Positions 1 through 5,707 are shown, numbered from the stretch's first letter. The stretch is DNA of 8,137 nt from JBDTGE01 sp050742975 (GCA_050742975.1 JBOGDQ010000059.1:1-8137); one strand, 5' to 3'. Made by a program: numbers and translations. The notes: generated from the sequence alone by a model not told the origin.

Positions 1-162
1 GTGCGGGTCCGGCTGGCCATGCTGCTGGCCGACGCGCTGGCACCGCCGCCGCCGGCTCGCCGGGCCACGCGCCCGTCGCGCGCGGCCAGGCAGCGGCGGC
101 TGGACGCGAAGAAGCGGCGCGGCCAGCTGAAGGCGAACCGCGGGCGCCCGATCGCGGACTGA
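1..162 (+). CDS. arfB: ArfB (YaeJ) ribosome-rescue peptidyl-tRNA hydrolase, C-terminal end only
   Basis: Partial gene that runs in from the left edge and ends with TGA at 160-162; 53 residues are visible. ArfB enters stalled ribosomes without a stop codon and hydrolyses the peptidyl-tRNA. Its GGQ catalytic domain would lie off the window. What is seen is an alanine/leucine-rich helix end (residues 5-14), a proline run, and a strongly basic tail containing TRPSRAARQRRLDAKKRRG and then a KANRGRP ending. In the ArfB family this Lys/Arg tail lies in the empty mRNA entry channel and replaces codon recognition. The spacing of TRPSR, RRL, AKK and RG fits ArfB better than RF1 or RF2. The identification rests on the tail alone, because the GGQ motif is not visible. 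A hairpin begins 7 nt after the stop. Confidence 0.75.
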   Translation: MRVRLAMLLADALAPPPPARRATRPSRAARQRRLDAKKRRGQLKANRGRPIAD

Positions 163-169
163 CGCGTCG

Positions 170-224
170 CGTGGATCTTCCTGCGCGTTCCGTCACCGGG
201 GCTACCAGGCGCAGGAAGATCACG
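170..224. terminator. Long hairpin between convergent genes, probable bidirectional terminator
   Basis: Perfect 13-bp inverted repeat: GATCTTCCTGCGC at 174-186 and GCGCAGGAAGATC at 209-221, with a 22-nt loop. Three further pairs (170-172 with 222-224) form if G173 is bulged. It sits 7 nt past the arfB stop and 24 nt past the stop of the convergent HTH_42 gene, so it can serve both. There is no U-tract on either side, which is common for actinobacterial terminators. The structure is read directly; the terminator role is inferred from position. Confidence 0.7.
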
Positions 225-248
225 GGGAGCGCGCGCCCCACCACCGCG

Positions 249-1364
249 CTACTCGACGCGCTTGACCGCTACCGACGCCGCGCCGCGCACCGCTGCCACC
301 CGCTCGGCCTCGGTCTCGATCTCGCGCCAGGTCGACGGCGACTGCGGCCCGAACACCTCGACGGTCATCGTCAGCTTCCTGCCGCCGGACTTCGGCCGCC
401 ACGTACCGATGACCTCGCCCTCGGCCAGCACCACCCCGGGCCGTCCGAGCACCGGCCACAGCGCCTTGTGCACGGCCTTGTCCGGAACGATCAGCTCGCG
501 ATCGCGCGCCTGCAGCCACGGATCGAACCCGCCGAGCAGGCGAACCACCTCGGGCGGCGGCGAGGACCGCAGCGCGTCGACGCACTCCTCGGGAAGCCAA
601 CCTGTGCGGCCGTCGACTGACACCTCGACCAGCTCGTCCGGCCACACCTCGGCGACGTCGGCACGGCGGGCGTCCAGGTAGCCGGCGGCGTCGGCCTGCG
701 TCGCGGGGCCGAGCAGCGACAGGTAGGCGCGGATCAGCTTCTGCAGCGCGGGGACGTCGGTCCGCTTCGGCACACGGGGACGCGGGCGCGGCTGCAGCAC
801 CGGCGGCGAGGTCCCCGGCTGGAACTCCAGGCCGCCCGCGAGAGCCGCCGGGCGCATCGCCGAGTCGGAGATGTGCATCGCCTTGCAGGCACGGCAATCG
901 CGCCACATCGGCCGCGGGATCTTCTTCGTCACGGCCGTGCTCGCCGCGCCCTTGCCCATCGGCTTGCCGACGACCGCCTTCATCTCCCGCACCGCGATCG
1001 CGTACTGCTCCAAGGCCGGGATGCCCGCCCGCGCGATGCTCGGCCCGGTCTCGTTCAGCCGGCCGGCCGCGTCCTGCTCGGACAACGGATAGAGCGCGCC
1101 GGCAAGATCGTCGAGGTCGGCGCGGCGATGGACGTGCGGCGCCCCGCGCAGCGACCAGACCAGCGCGAGTGGCGCCCCCGGCCCGATCCCGTCGGCGGGC
1201 GGGGCGGTCTGCAGCCGGGCGTCGAAGGCCAGCCGCGCCGCGTCCGCACCGGAGTCCTGCACGCCGATGTCCAGGATCGCCAGGTCCTGCACCCGCGCGG
1301 CCTCACGATGCATCCCCTGCACCGCGACGCGAAACGCCAGCACCTGCTTGCGCGATACCTTCAC
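249..1364 (-). CDS. Winged-helix DNA-binding protein, HTH_42 (YcaQ/AlkZ-like) superfamily
   Basis: 371 residues, close to the usual size for actinobacterial HTH_42 (PF06224) proteins. The superfamily includes DNA glycosylases such as YcaQ and AlkZ that unhook crosslinks or alkylated bases, but many members are uncharacterised. Seen in order: DLAILDIGVQDSG at 27-39, the WSLRGAPHVHRR block at 70-81, a WRDCRACKAMH stretch with CxxC and a His at 154-164, QPGTSPPVL at 182-190, GGFDPWLQARDRELIVPD at 278-295, and GEVIGTWRPKSGGRKLTM near the C-terminus. The start is the GTG at 1362-1364, preceded by an AAGGTGG-like Shine-Dalgarno sequence. The usual glycosylase Q-x-Q/D motif appears here as GVQ, so glycosylase activity is doubtful. 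The gene lies downstream of, and on the same strand as, the DUF3224 gene, across a hairpin. Confidence 0.82.
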   Translation of the reverse strand: MKVSRKQVLAFRVAVQGMHREAARVQDLAILDIGVQDSGADAARLAFDARLQTAPPADGIGPGAPLALVWSLRGAPHVHRRADLDDLAGALYPLSEQDAAGRLNETGPSIARAGIPALEQYAIAVREMKAVVGKPMGKGAASTAVTKKIPRPMWRDCRACKAMHISDSAMRPAALAGGLEFQPGTSPPVLQPRPRPRVPKRTDVPALQKLIRAYLSLLGPATQADAAGYLDARRADVAEVWPDELVEVSVDGRTGWLPEECVDALRSSPPPEVVRLLGGFDPWLQARDRELIVPDKAVHKALWPVLGRPGVVLAEGEVIGTWRPKSGGRKLTMTVEVFGPQSPSTWREIETEAERVAAVRGAASVAVKRVE

Positions 1365-1380
1365 GGCCCACCTTTCTCCC

Positions 1381-1430
1381 GATGAATACCCCCTTCATCG
1401 GGCCAGAGCGCGGTGAAGGGGGTATTCATC
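1381..1430. repeat. Perfect 17-bp inverted repeat between the DUF3224 and HTH_42 genes
   Basis: The left arm GATGAATACCCCCTTCA (1381-1397) pairs without mismatch with the right arm at 1414-1430; the loop is 16 nt. The left arm plus two bases is itself partly symmetric, with GATGAA (1381-1386) opposite TTCATC (1394-1399). The element begins 3 nt after the DUF3224 stop and ends about 16 nt before the HTH_42 start. It could be a terminator for the first gene, a processing or attenuation hairpin, or a dispersed intergenic palindromic repeat. No U-tract follows. Confidence 0.8.
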
Positions 1431-1433
1431 GCA

Positions 1434-1868
1434 TCAGACGACGGCGTCGAACTCATAGTCGAGGGTCAAGGTGTACTCCATCGCGTCCGCCGCATAGTGG
1501 CCCGTCCCGCGCAGGCCGGCCAGCTCGCCGGTGCCCGACCCCGGCACCACGAACACGTCCGCGCGCGCGACCCCACCGCTGTGGTCACCGCTGGCCGCGA
1601 GCACGAACGTCCCGATCCGGCCGGCCAGCGTGCCCGTCACCTGCTCGTAGCCGACGTACGGCCCGACGAGCGAGTGAGGGTCCGCCGGGTCGCCGTCGAC
1701 ATAGTTGATCAACAGCGCGCAGGTCGACTCGCCGACGAGGTCACCGGCGTAGGTCGTGGTGAACGTCGCGCTCGCGATCGCGTGGACCGCGTCCGCCTCC
1801 GCCACCCGCTTCTCGTCCCAGGACTTGCCGGTCACCGTGATCGTCGCGTGCTTGACGTTGTCGCTCAT
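1434..1868 (-). CDS. DUF3224 domain-containing protein
   Basis: 144 residues, a complete single-domain DUF3224 protein. These are small soluble proteins thought to fold as beta-barrels; their function is not known. Family landmarks seen are GYEQVTGTLAGRIGTFVLAA at 73-92, where the family has a GxxGxF core, and VVPGSGTGELAGLRGTG at 107-123. There is no signal peptide or membrane segment. The ATG start at 1866-1868 has a strong AGGAGG Shine-Dalgarno 5 nt upstream, which rules out the much longer reading frame extending further upstream. The gene diverges from the WYL regulator, with an 87-bp shared intergenic region carrying dyad half-sites, so control by that regulator is a fair inference. Confidence 0.88.
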   Translation of the reverse strand: MSDNVKHATITVTGKSWDEKRVAEADAVHAIASATFTTTYAGDLVGESTCALLINYVDGDPADPHSLVGPYVGYEQVTGTLAGRIGTFVLAASGDHSGGVARADVFVVPGSGTGELAGLRGTGHYAADAMEYTLTLDYEFDAVV

Positions 1869-1902
1869 CGTCGCCTCCTCGTTGTGGGTACTCGACCGAT
1901 CG

Positions 1903-1932
1903 TGACAGGCATACCTGACACGTGACGTCAGG
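1903..1932. promoter_or_regulatory. Cluster of TGACAGG-like half-sites, candidate operator of the divergent pair
   Basis: The first dyad, TGACAGG-CATA-CCTGACA (1903-1920), matches at 6 of 7 pairs. The second uses CCTGAC (1914-1919) and GTCAGG (1927-1932), perfect 6-bp arms around 7 nt. A TGACGTCA palindrome (1923-1930) lies inside it. The three half-sites lie between the WYL regulator start (1956) and the DUF3224 start (1868). The arrangement suggests a dimeric regulator bound in tandem; the WYL protein next door is the obvious candidate. The sequence pattern is direct; the binding partner is inference. Confidence 0.5.
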
Positions 1933-1942
1933 ATTCGAGCGC

Positions 1943-1948
1943 GATACT
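1943..1948 (+). promoter_or_regulatory. Possible -10 element for a leaderless WYL regulator mRNA
   Basis: GATACT matches TATAAT at 4 of 6 positions and is followed by exactly 7 nt before the ATG at 1956. No Shine-Dalgarno sequence precedes that ATG. This -10/N7/start spacing is typical of leaderless transcripts in actinobacteria. No convincing -35 was found; the half-site cluster occupies that area. Confidence 0.35.
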
Positions 1949-1955
1949 TGACGGC

Positions 1956-2972
1956 ATGCGAGCGAGTCGGCTGCTGACGATCCTGCTGCTCCTGCACACC
2001 CGTGGCCGGGTCAGCGCGCAGCAGCTCGCCGACGAGCTCGAGATCTCGCGGCGGACCGTCTACCGCGACATCGAGGCGCTCGGTGCGGCGGGCATCCCGG
2101 TGTATGCCACGCGTGGGCGCGCCGGCGGCTTCCAGCTGCTGGACGGCTACCGCACCAAGCTCACCGGACTCACGCCGGACGAGGCCGACTCGCTGTTCCT
2201 CGCCGGGCTGCCAGGGCCGGCCGCCGATCTCGGCCTGGGCAGCCTGCTGGCCGCGACGCAACTCAAGTTGCTCGCCGCCCTGCCACCGGACCTGCGCGAG
2301 CGAGCCGCCCGCATCCGGGACCGGTTCCACCTGGACGCGCCCGGCTGGCTGCGCGACACCGACGCCCCACCGAACCTGCCCGTCGTCGCCGACGCCGTCT
2401 GGGCACAGCACCGGCTTGAGGTCCGGTACGAGCGGGCGAACCGGGCGATCGTCGAGCGGGTGCTCGAGCCGCTCGGCCTGGTGCTCAAGGCCGGCACCTG
2501 GTATCTCGTCGCGTCCGTCCCGGCCGACTCGCGTGGACCGCGCACCTACCGGGTCTCCCGGATGCACGCGGCAGCGGTGCTGGACGTGCGGTTCGAGCGA
2601 CCGGCCGGCTTCGACCTCGAGACGCACTGGGGCGGCTACCAGCGCGAGTACGAGCAGCGGATCTTCCACGGGACGGCGACGATCCGGCTCACCGAGGCGG
2701 GCCGGCAGCTGCTGTTCCTGATCGGGTCAGCGGCCGCCCGCGCCGGTCACGCTGCCATGTCGGACCCGGACGCCGACGGCTGGACGAGCACCACCGTCCC
2801 GATCGAGTCGGTGCGCCATGCCCAGCACGCGCTGCTGCAACTGGGCCCGGACGTCGAGGTGATCGGGCCGCCGGAGCTGCGCGCGCTCGTCGCCGACAGC
2901 GCGCTGGCGACGGCGGCGCGCTACTCGGCGGTGTCGGCGCGCTACTCGGCGGTGTCGGCGTCCTCGTCGTGA
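1956..2972 (+). CDS. WYL-domain transcriptional regulator (YafY/DeoR-like)
   Basis: 338 residues, the usual length for a helix-turn-helix plus WYL plus WCX regulator. The N-terminus, MRASRLLTILLLLHTRGRVS, begins an HTH_11 winged helix; the recognition region ISRRTVYRDIEALGAAGIPV is at 30-49, followed by the wing GRAGGFQLLDGYRTKLTGL. The WYL core is at about 143-203, with the name-giving TWYLVA at 181-186 and YRVSRM at 198-203. The WCX domain runs from about 235 to 315. WYL domains are ligand sensors, often for nucleic acids or nucleotides; the ligand here cannot be told. The ATG start has no Shine-Dalgarno but has a possible -10 seven bases upstream. The C-terminus ends in a duplicated ARYSAVS heptad and overlaps, tail to tail, the last 31 bp of the small membrane protein gene. 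It probably regulates itself and the divergent DUF3224 gene. Confidence 0.9.
   Translation: MRASRLLTILLLLHTRGRVSAQQLADELEISRRTVYRDIEALGAAGIPVYATRGRAGGFQLLDGYRTKLTGLTPDEADSLFLAGLPGPAADLGLGSLLAATQLKLLAALPPDLRERAARIRDRFHLDAPGWLRDTDAPPNLPVVADAVWAQHRLEVRYERANRAIVERVLEPLGLVLKAGTWYLVASVPADSRGPRTYRVSRMHAAAVLDVRFERPAGFDLETHWGGYQREYEQRIFHGTATIRLTEAGRQLLFLIGSAAARAGHAAMSDPDADGWTSTTVPIESVRHAQHALLQLGPDVEVIGPPELRALVADSALATAARYSAVSARYSAVSASSS
2914..2960 (+). repeat. 21-bp tandem repeat, 2.2 copies, at the 3' end of the WYL gene
   Basis: The sequence 2914-2939 repeats exactly at 2935-2960 with a period of 21 bp. It is in frame, so the regulator ends with ARYSAVS twice. The repeat also carries the TAG stop of the convergent small membrane protein (CTA at 2942-2944, repeated at 2921-2923), so the duplication lengthens only the WYL protein. 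Confidence 0.9.
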
Positions 2973-3256
2973 GAGTGCGGGCGCGGCGTCCGATCCCGGC
3001 CGGGCGGCCGGTCCGCCTTGACGAGCGAGGGCGCCGTGGCGGAATCCGCGCCGGCTCCGGTCTGCCCGGCGTCCGGCTTCGTCGGCCCTGGCTCGGCGGG
3101 GAACTGCTCGCGCACCCTGCGCATGTGCTTCGACATCGACTTGAACAGGAAGTAGCAGGCCACGCACAGCAGCAGGATGATGGCCAGGCCCCACGGACCG
3201 GCCTTGGCGCCCTCGCCGGACGGCGCGCCCAGGACAACGAGCGCGGGGGGGTTCAC
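2942..3256 (-). CDS. Small single-pass membrane protein downstream of mca (Rv1083-like)
   Basis: 104 residues. One hydrophobic helix (about 22-39, WGLAIILLLCVACYFLFK) is followed by a basic juxtamembrane stretch (SMSKHMRRVR) and a Pro/Asp/Arg/His-rich, probably disordered tail. The basic side after the helix suggests the C-terminus is cytoplasmic. The GTG start at 3254-3256 overlaps the mca stop as GTGA, so translation is probably coupled to mca. A small protein sits after mca in mycobacteria as well (Rv1083 after Rv1082), and the match is by position, size and a single membrane helix rather than by a known function. Its stop lies inside the convergent WYL gene. The function is unknown; a membrane link to mycothiol conjugate processing or export is only a guess. 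Confidence 0.75.
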   Translation of the reverse strand: MNPPALVVLGAPSGEGAKAGPWGLAIILLLCVACYFLFKSMSKHMRRVREQFPAEPGPTKPDAGQTGAGADSATAPSLVKADRPPGRDRTPRPHSHDEDADTAE

Positions 3257-4182
3257 GTCCGCACCTTCTCGCGGATCCCGGCGAACAGGTCGTCCTCGGG
3301 AAGCTTCGAGTCGACCATCGAGCGGGCCAGCTCGAAGTCCTCGGTCGGCCAGGCCTGGCGCTGCAGGTCGAGCGGGACCGCGAAGAACCAGCCGTTCGGA
3401 TCGACCTGGGTCGCGTGCGCGAGCAGGGCCTGGTCGCGCCGTTCGAACCAGTTGCCGACATTCACCCGGGTGGTGATGTTCGGTGGCCGCCGCTTGCTGT
3501 CGTCCTGCGACCTGGCATGCCGCTCGCGCCACTCGTCGAACGGCGACTCGAGACCCTTGGCGATCATGGCCTCGTGCAGCGCCTCGATCCGGCCCATGCT
3601 GAACCCCACGTCGTAGTACAGCTTCAACGCCTGCCACGGTTCACCGAGTTCTCCGAACGCATCCGGATCGGCGGCGGCGTCGAACGCGGCGATGCTGACC
3701 TCGTGGCACCGGATGTGGTCCGGGTGCGGGTAGCCGCCGTGCTCGTCGTACGTCGTGACGACGTGCGGGCGGAACCGGCGGATCTCCGCGACCAACCGCG
3801 CCGTCGCCTCCTCCAGCGGCGCCAGCGCGAAGCACCCCTCGGGCAGCGGTGGCAGCGGGTCTCCCTCGGGCAGCCCGGAGTCGACGAAGCCGAGCCAGTG
3901 CTGCTGCACGCCGAGGATCTGCCGCGCGTGCTCCATCTCCCGGGTGCGGATCTCGGCGATGTTGGCCTCGATGTCCGCGCGGTCCTTGAGCGCGGGGTTC
4001 AGGATGCTGCCGCGCTCGCCGCCGGTGCACGTGACGACTAGGACGTCGACTCCCTCGTCCACGTAGCGGGCCATCGTCGCCGCACCCTTGCTCGACTCGT
4101 CGTCCGGATGCGCGTGCACCGCCATCAGCCGCAGTGCTGCCGGGCCGGCGGGGTCGTCCGTCGAGGTGCTCACGCGGTCCAT
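3253..4182 (-). CDS. mca: Mycothiol S-conjugate amidase
   Basis: 309 residues; a LmbE/PIG-L family zinc amidase. Mca cleaves mycothiol S-conjugates of electrophiles and drugs into a mercapturic acid, which is exported, and GlcN-Ins, which is recycled. Seen: AHPDDE at 24-29 (zinc ligands His25 and Asp28, general base Asp27 by analogy with MshB), TCTGGERGS at 51-59, EIRTREMEHARQILGV at 77-92, and GGYPHPDHIRCH at 149-160 (His153 for the transition state, His156 as third zinc ligand). The long C-terminal part, with NVGNWFERRDQALLAHATQV and DPNGWFFAVP, distinguishes Mca from the deacetylase MshB. The ATG at 4180-4182 is chosen as start; the GTG at 4171-4173 is an alternative, preceded by GACAAT and 7 nt. 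The reading frame is open further upstream, but that extension does not look like the family. The gene diverges from greA and overlaps the next gene by 4 nt. Confidence 0.93.
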   Translation of the reverse strand: MDRVSTSTDDPAGPAALRLMAVHAHPDDESSKGAATMARYVDEGVDVLVVTCTGGERGSILNPALKDRADIEANIAEIRTREMEHARQILGVQQHWLGFVDSGLPEGDPLPPLPEGCFALAPLEEATARLVAEIRRFRPHVVTTYDEHGGYPHPDHIRCHEVSIAAFDAAADPDAFGELGEPWQALKLYYDVGFSMGRIEALHEAMIAKGLESPFDEWRERHARSQDDSKRRPPNITTRVNVGNWFERRDQALLAHATQVDPNGWFFAVPLDLQRQAWPTEDFELARSMVDSKLPEDDLFAGIREKVRT

Positions 4183-4213
4183 TGTCACCGATACGTCCGC
4201 GCGGTTTGCACTG

Positions 4214-4244
4214 CGGCTCCGGAAGCCGGGTACAGGCGTGCCTG
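4214..4244. promoter_or_regulatory. Two small dyads in the mca-greA divergent intergenic region
   Basis: CGGCT-CCGGA-AGCCG (4214-4228) and CAGGC-GT-GCCTG (4233-4244) are both perfect. They lie in the 165-bp gap between the mca start and the greA start, upstream of mca. They could be an operator or part of a leader. No known consensus was recognised, and dyads this short can occur by chance in GC-rich DNA. Confidence 0.3.
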
Positions 4245-4301
4245 CCGACGATCCGCAAGGCGACGGCATGTGCGGACTTCGCCGTTCGCCGAGGTCGGTG
4301 T

Positions 4302-4307
4302 TACCTT
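4302..4307 (+). promoter_or_regulatory. Possible -10 element of the greA promoter
   Basis: TACCTT fits the actinobacterial TANNNT pattern and would give a leader of roughly 35-40 nt before the greA start. TTCGCC (4278-4283) at an 18-bp spacing is a poor -35. The stretch 4300-4340 is locally AT-richer than its surroundings, which supports a promoter region more than the hexamers themselves do. Confidence 0.3.
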
Positions 4308-4347
4308 CGAGGTTCGTACTTTTTCCCGGAAGTCCTTGGAGTAACGC

Positions 4348-4854
4348 GTGTCCCCCACCGACGCCACCACTGTCACCTGGCTCACCCAGGAGGCCTTCGA
4401 CCGCCTGTCCCATGAGCTGCAAGAGCTCATCGACAACCGGCCGGTGATCGCCAAGGAGATCAACGCCCGCCGCGAGGAGGGCGATCTGAAGGAGAACGGC
4501 GGCTACCACGCAGCCCGCGAGGAGCAGGGCAAGCAGGAGGGTCGCATCGTCCGGCTGCAGGAGATGCTGCGGAACGCGAAGGTCGGCGAGGCGCCGGCCG
4601 ACGACGGGATCGCCGAGGCCGGGATGGTCCTCACCGTCCGGTTCGATGCCTCCAGTGGCGACGAGGATACCGAGACGTTCCTGCTCGGCTCCCGCGAGGA
4701 GGCCGAGACCGCCGGGATCGCCGTGTACTCCCCCCAGTCACCGCTCGGTCAGGCGCTCGCCGGCAAGCACGAGGGCGAGACCGTCGAGTACGAGACGCCG
4801 AACGGCAAGAAGATGAAGGTCGAGATCGTCAGCGCCAAGCCGTTCACCGGCTGA
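4348..4854 (+). CDS. greA: Transcription elongation factor GreA
   Basis: 168 residues, standard for actinobacterial GreA. GreA enters the secondary channel of RNA polymerase and stimulates cleavage of backtracked RNA 3' ends. Residues 10-80 form the N-terminal coiled coil. Its tip carries EEGDLKENGGYHAAREEQ (43-60), with Asp46 and Glu49 matching the catalytic Asp41/Glu44 of E. coli GreA. The C-terminal FKBP-like domain (about 88-165) contains SPLGQALAGKHEGETVEYET and the final NGKKMKVEIVSAK. The GTG start at 4348-4350 has GGAG at 4338-4341, 6 nt upstream. The gene diverges from mca, as in mycobacteria. It is followed by a GC-rich region with hairpins facing the GNAT remnant. Confidence 0.96.
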   Translation: MSPTDATTVTWLTQEAFDRLSHELQELIDNRPVIAKEINARREEGDLKENGGYHAAREEQGKQEGRIVRLQEMLRNAKVGEAPADDGIAEAGMVLTVRFDASSGDEDTETFLLGSREEAETAGIAVYSPQSPLGQALAGKHEGETVEYETPNGKKMKVEIVSAKPFTG

Positions 4855-4859
4855 GCCTC

Positions 4860-4897
4860 CCCACCGGTGGGCGCGCGACCCCGGCCTTTCCGGCCGG
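4860..4897. terminator. GC-rich hairpins between greA and the convergent GNAT remnant
   Basis: A 12-bp perfect palindrome CCCACCGGTGGG (4860-4871) is followed by CCGGCC-TTTCC-GGCCGG (4881-4897), a 6-bp all-GC stem with a 5-nt loop. They begin 5 nt after the greA stop and sit between convergent genes. There is no U-tract. A terminator role is inferred from position and stability. Confidence 0.45.
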
Positions 4898-4912
4898 CGG
4901 CCGTCCGCCCGG

Positions 4913-5210
4913 TCACGGCTCGCGCCACATCGCCCACAGCTGCGGACCGTCCCCACTGAGCCTCACGTGGCCGGTGGTGTCGAAGCCGAGGTGCCGGTAG
5001 AGGGCGAGGTTGGCCGGGTTGGTCGTCTCGAGATGGACGCCCAGCGCGGCCTCGGACGCTGTCGCCAGGAGCGGCTCCATCGCCGCCCTGCCGAGACCGT
5101 GCCCCGCTGAGCCGGTCGCACGGCGAAAAGTTCAGGTATGCGTGCGGGCGGCTCGAACGCACGTCACCGACCGGATGCAGCGCATCGCCGATGCGGGCGA
5201 CGTCGTTCAC
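4913..5210 (-). pseudogene. GNAT acetyltransferase remnant: N-terminally truncated, two frameshifts
   Basis: The last 60-odd residues, read from the frame ending in TGA at 4913-4915, are a clear GNAT C-terminus: HGLGRAAMEPLLATASEA (acetyl-CoA binding motif A), then HLETTNPANLALYRHLGF and GPQLWAMWREP. Upstream, the frame is lost twice. Restoring one base in the AAAA run (5126-5129, + strand) and one in the CCCC run (5102-5105, + strand) rebuilds a continuous family sequence, PHAYLNF-FAVRPAQRG-HGLGRAAM. The first frame begins at the GTG at 5208-5210, overlapping the Lrp stop as GTGA. Even when repaired, the protein would be about 99 residues, roughly half a normal GNAT, so the N-terminal half is missing. 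Homopolymer sequencing error could explain the frameshifts but not the truncation. It was probably once co-translated with the Lrp regulator. Confidence 0.8.
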
Positions 5211-5692
5211 GGCGGCTGATCGCCCGTCACGAGCGGCAGGACGCGGTGCGAGATCGGGTTGGTCAGCGCGATCACCGTCGACGAGCGGACGATCTCGGCC
5301 GACTCGGTCAGCCGGTCCAGCACCCGCTGCAGGTCGTCGTTGGAGCGGGCGACGACGCGGCACAGCATGTCGCCCTGGCCGGTGATCGTGTGCACCTCGA
5401 GCACCTCGGGGATCGTGTTCAGGTGCCCGAGCACGACCGCACCCCGCCCCTGCCGGATCTCCAGCGTGGCGAACGCGGTGACGCGGTAGCCGAGCGCGTC
5501 CGGGTCGAGCGTCGGCGCGAACGTCGCGATCACGCCACGGGCGGCGAGCCGGTCCAGCCGGGTCTGCGCGGTCGCGCGAGCCACGCCGAGCCGGCGGGAC
5601 AGCTCAAGCACGCCCACCCTCGGCGCGGCGTCCAGCTCCTTGAGCAGCCGCGCGTCCAGACCGTCGATCCCGCGTGCATCCTCGTTCGGCAC
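5207..5692 (-). CDS. Lrp/AsnC-family transcriptional regulator
   Basis: 161 residues from the GTG at 5690-5692, a normal Lrp/AsnC length. An N-terminal helix-turn-helix occupies about 10-55 (GLDARLLKELDAAPRVGVLE, then ELSRRLGVARATAQTRLDRL). It is followed by the RAM/AsnC ligand domain (about 68-145), including EVLEVHTITGQGDMLCRVVA and SNDDLQRVLDRL. Family members bind amino acids or related small molecules and work as dimers or octamers; the effector here is unknown. An in-frame TTG at 5708-5710 is an alternative start. TATTGT (5713-5708 on this strand) is a possible -10 giving a very short leader, which favours the GTG. A short dyad, GCCAG-C-CTGGC (5696-5706), sits right at the start and might be an autoregulatory site. 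The stop overlaps the GNAT remnant by 4 nt. The lipoprotein gene is divergent. Confidence 0.88.
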   Translation of the reverse strand: MPNEDARGIDGLDARLLKELDAAPRVGVLELSRRLGVARATAQTRLDRLAARGVIATFAPTLDPDALGYRVTAFATLEIRQGRGAVVLGHLNTIPEVLEVHTITGQGDMLCRVVARSNDDLQRVLDRLTESAEIVRSSTVIALTNPISHRVLPLVTGDQPP

Positions 5693-5707
5693 CGAGCCAG
5701 CCTGGCA

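Noticed and set aside
1434..2669. 411-codon open frame on the minus strand
   Set aside because: Only its last 144 codons are a gene (DUF3224), which has its own strong Shine-Dalgarno and ATG. The upstream part is antisense to the WYL regulator and shows no family features.
2689..3461. Long overlapping minus-strand frames rich in Arg, Pro and Ser
   Set aside because: They are GC-frame shadows of the WYL, small membrane and mca genes, with low-complexity translations and no domain signals.
4183..4509. N-terminal extension of mca on the minus strand
   Set aside because: It is antisense to greA, has no resemblance to the amidase family, and would make the protein about 110 residues too long.
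5010..5219. Plus-strand 69-codon frame opposite the GNAT remnant
   Set aside because: The minus strand carries unmistakable GNAT motifs here; the plus-strand translation has no pattern.
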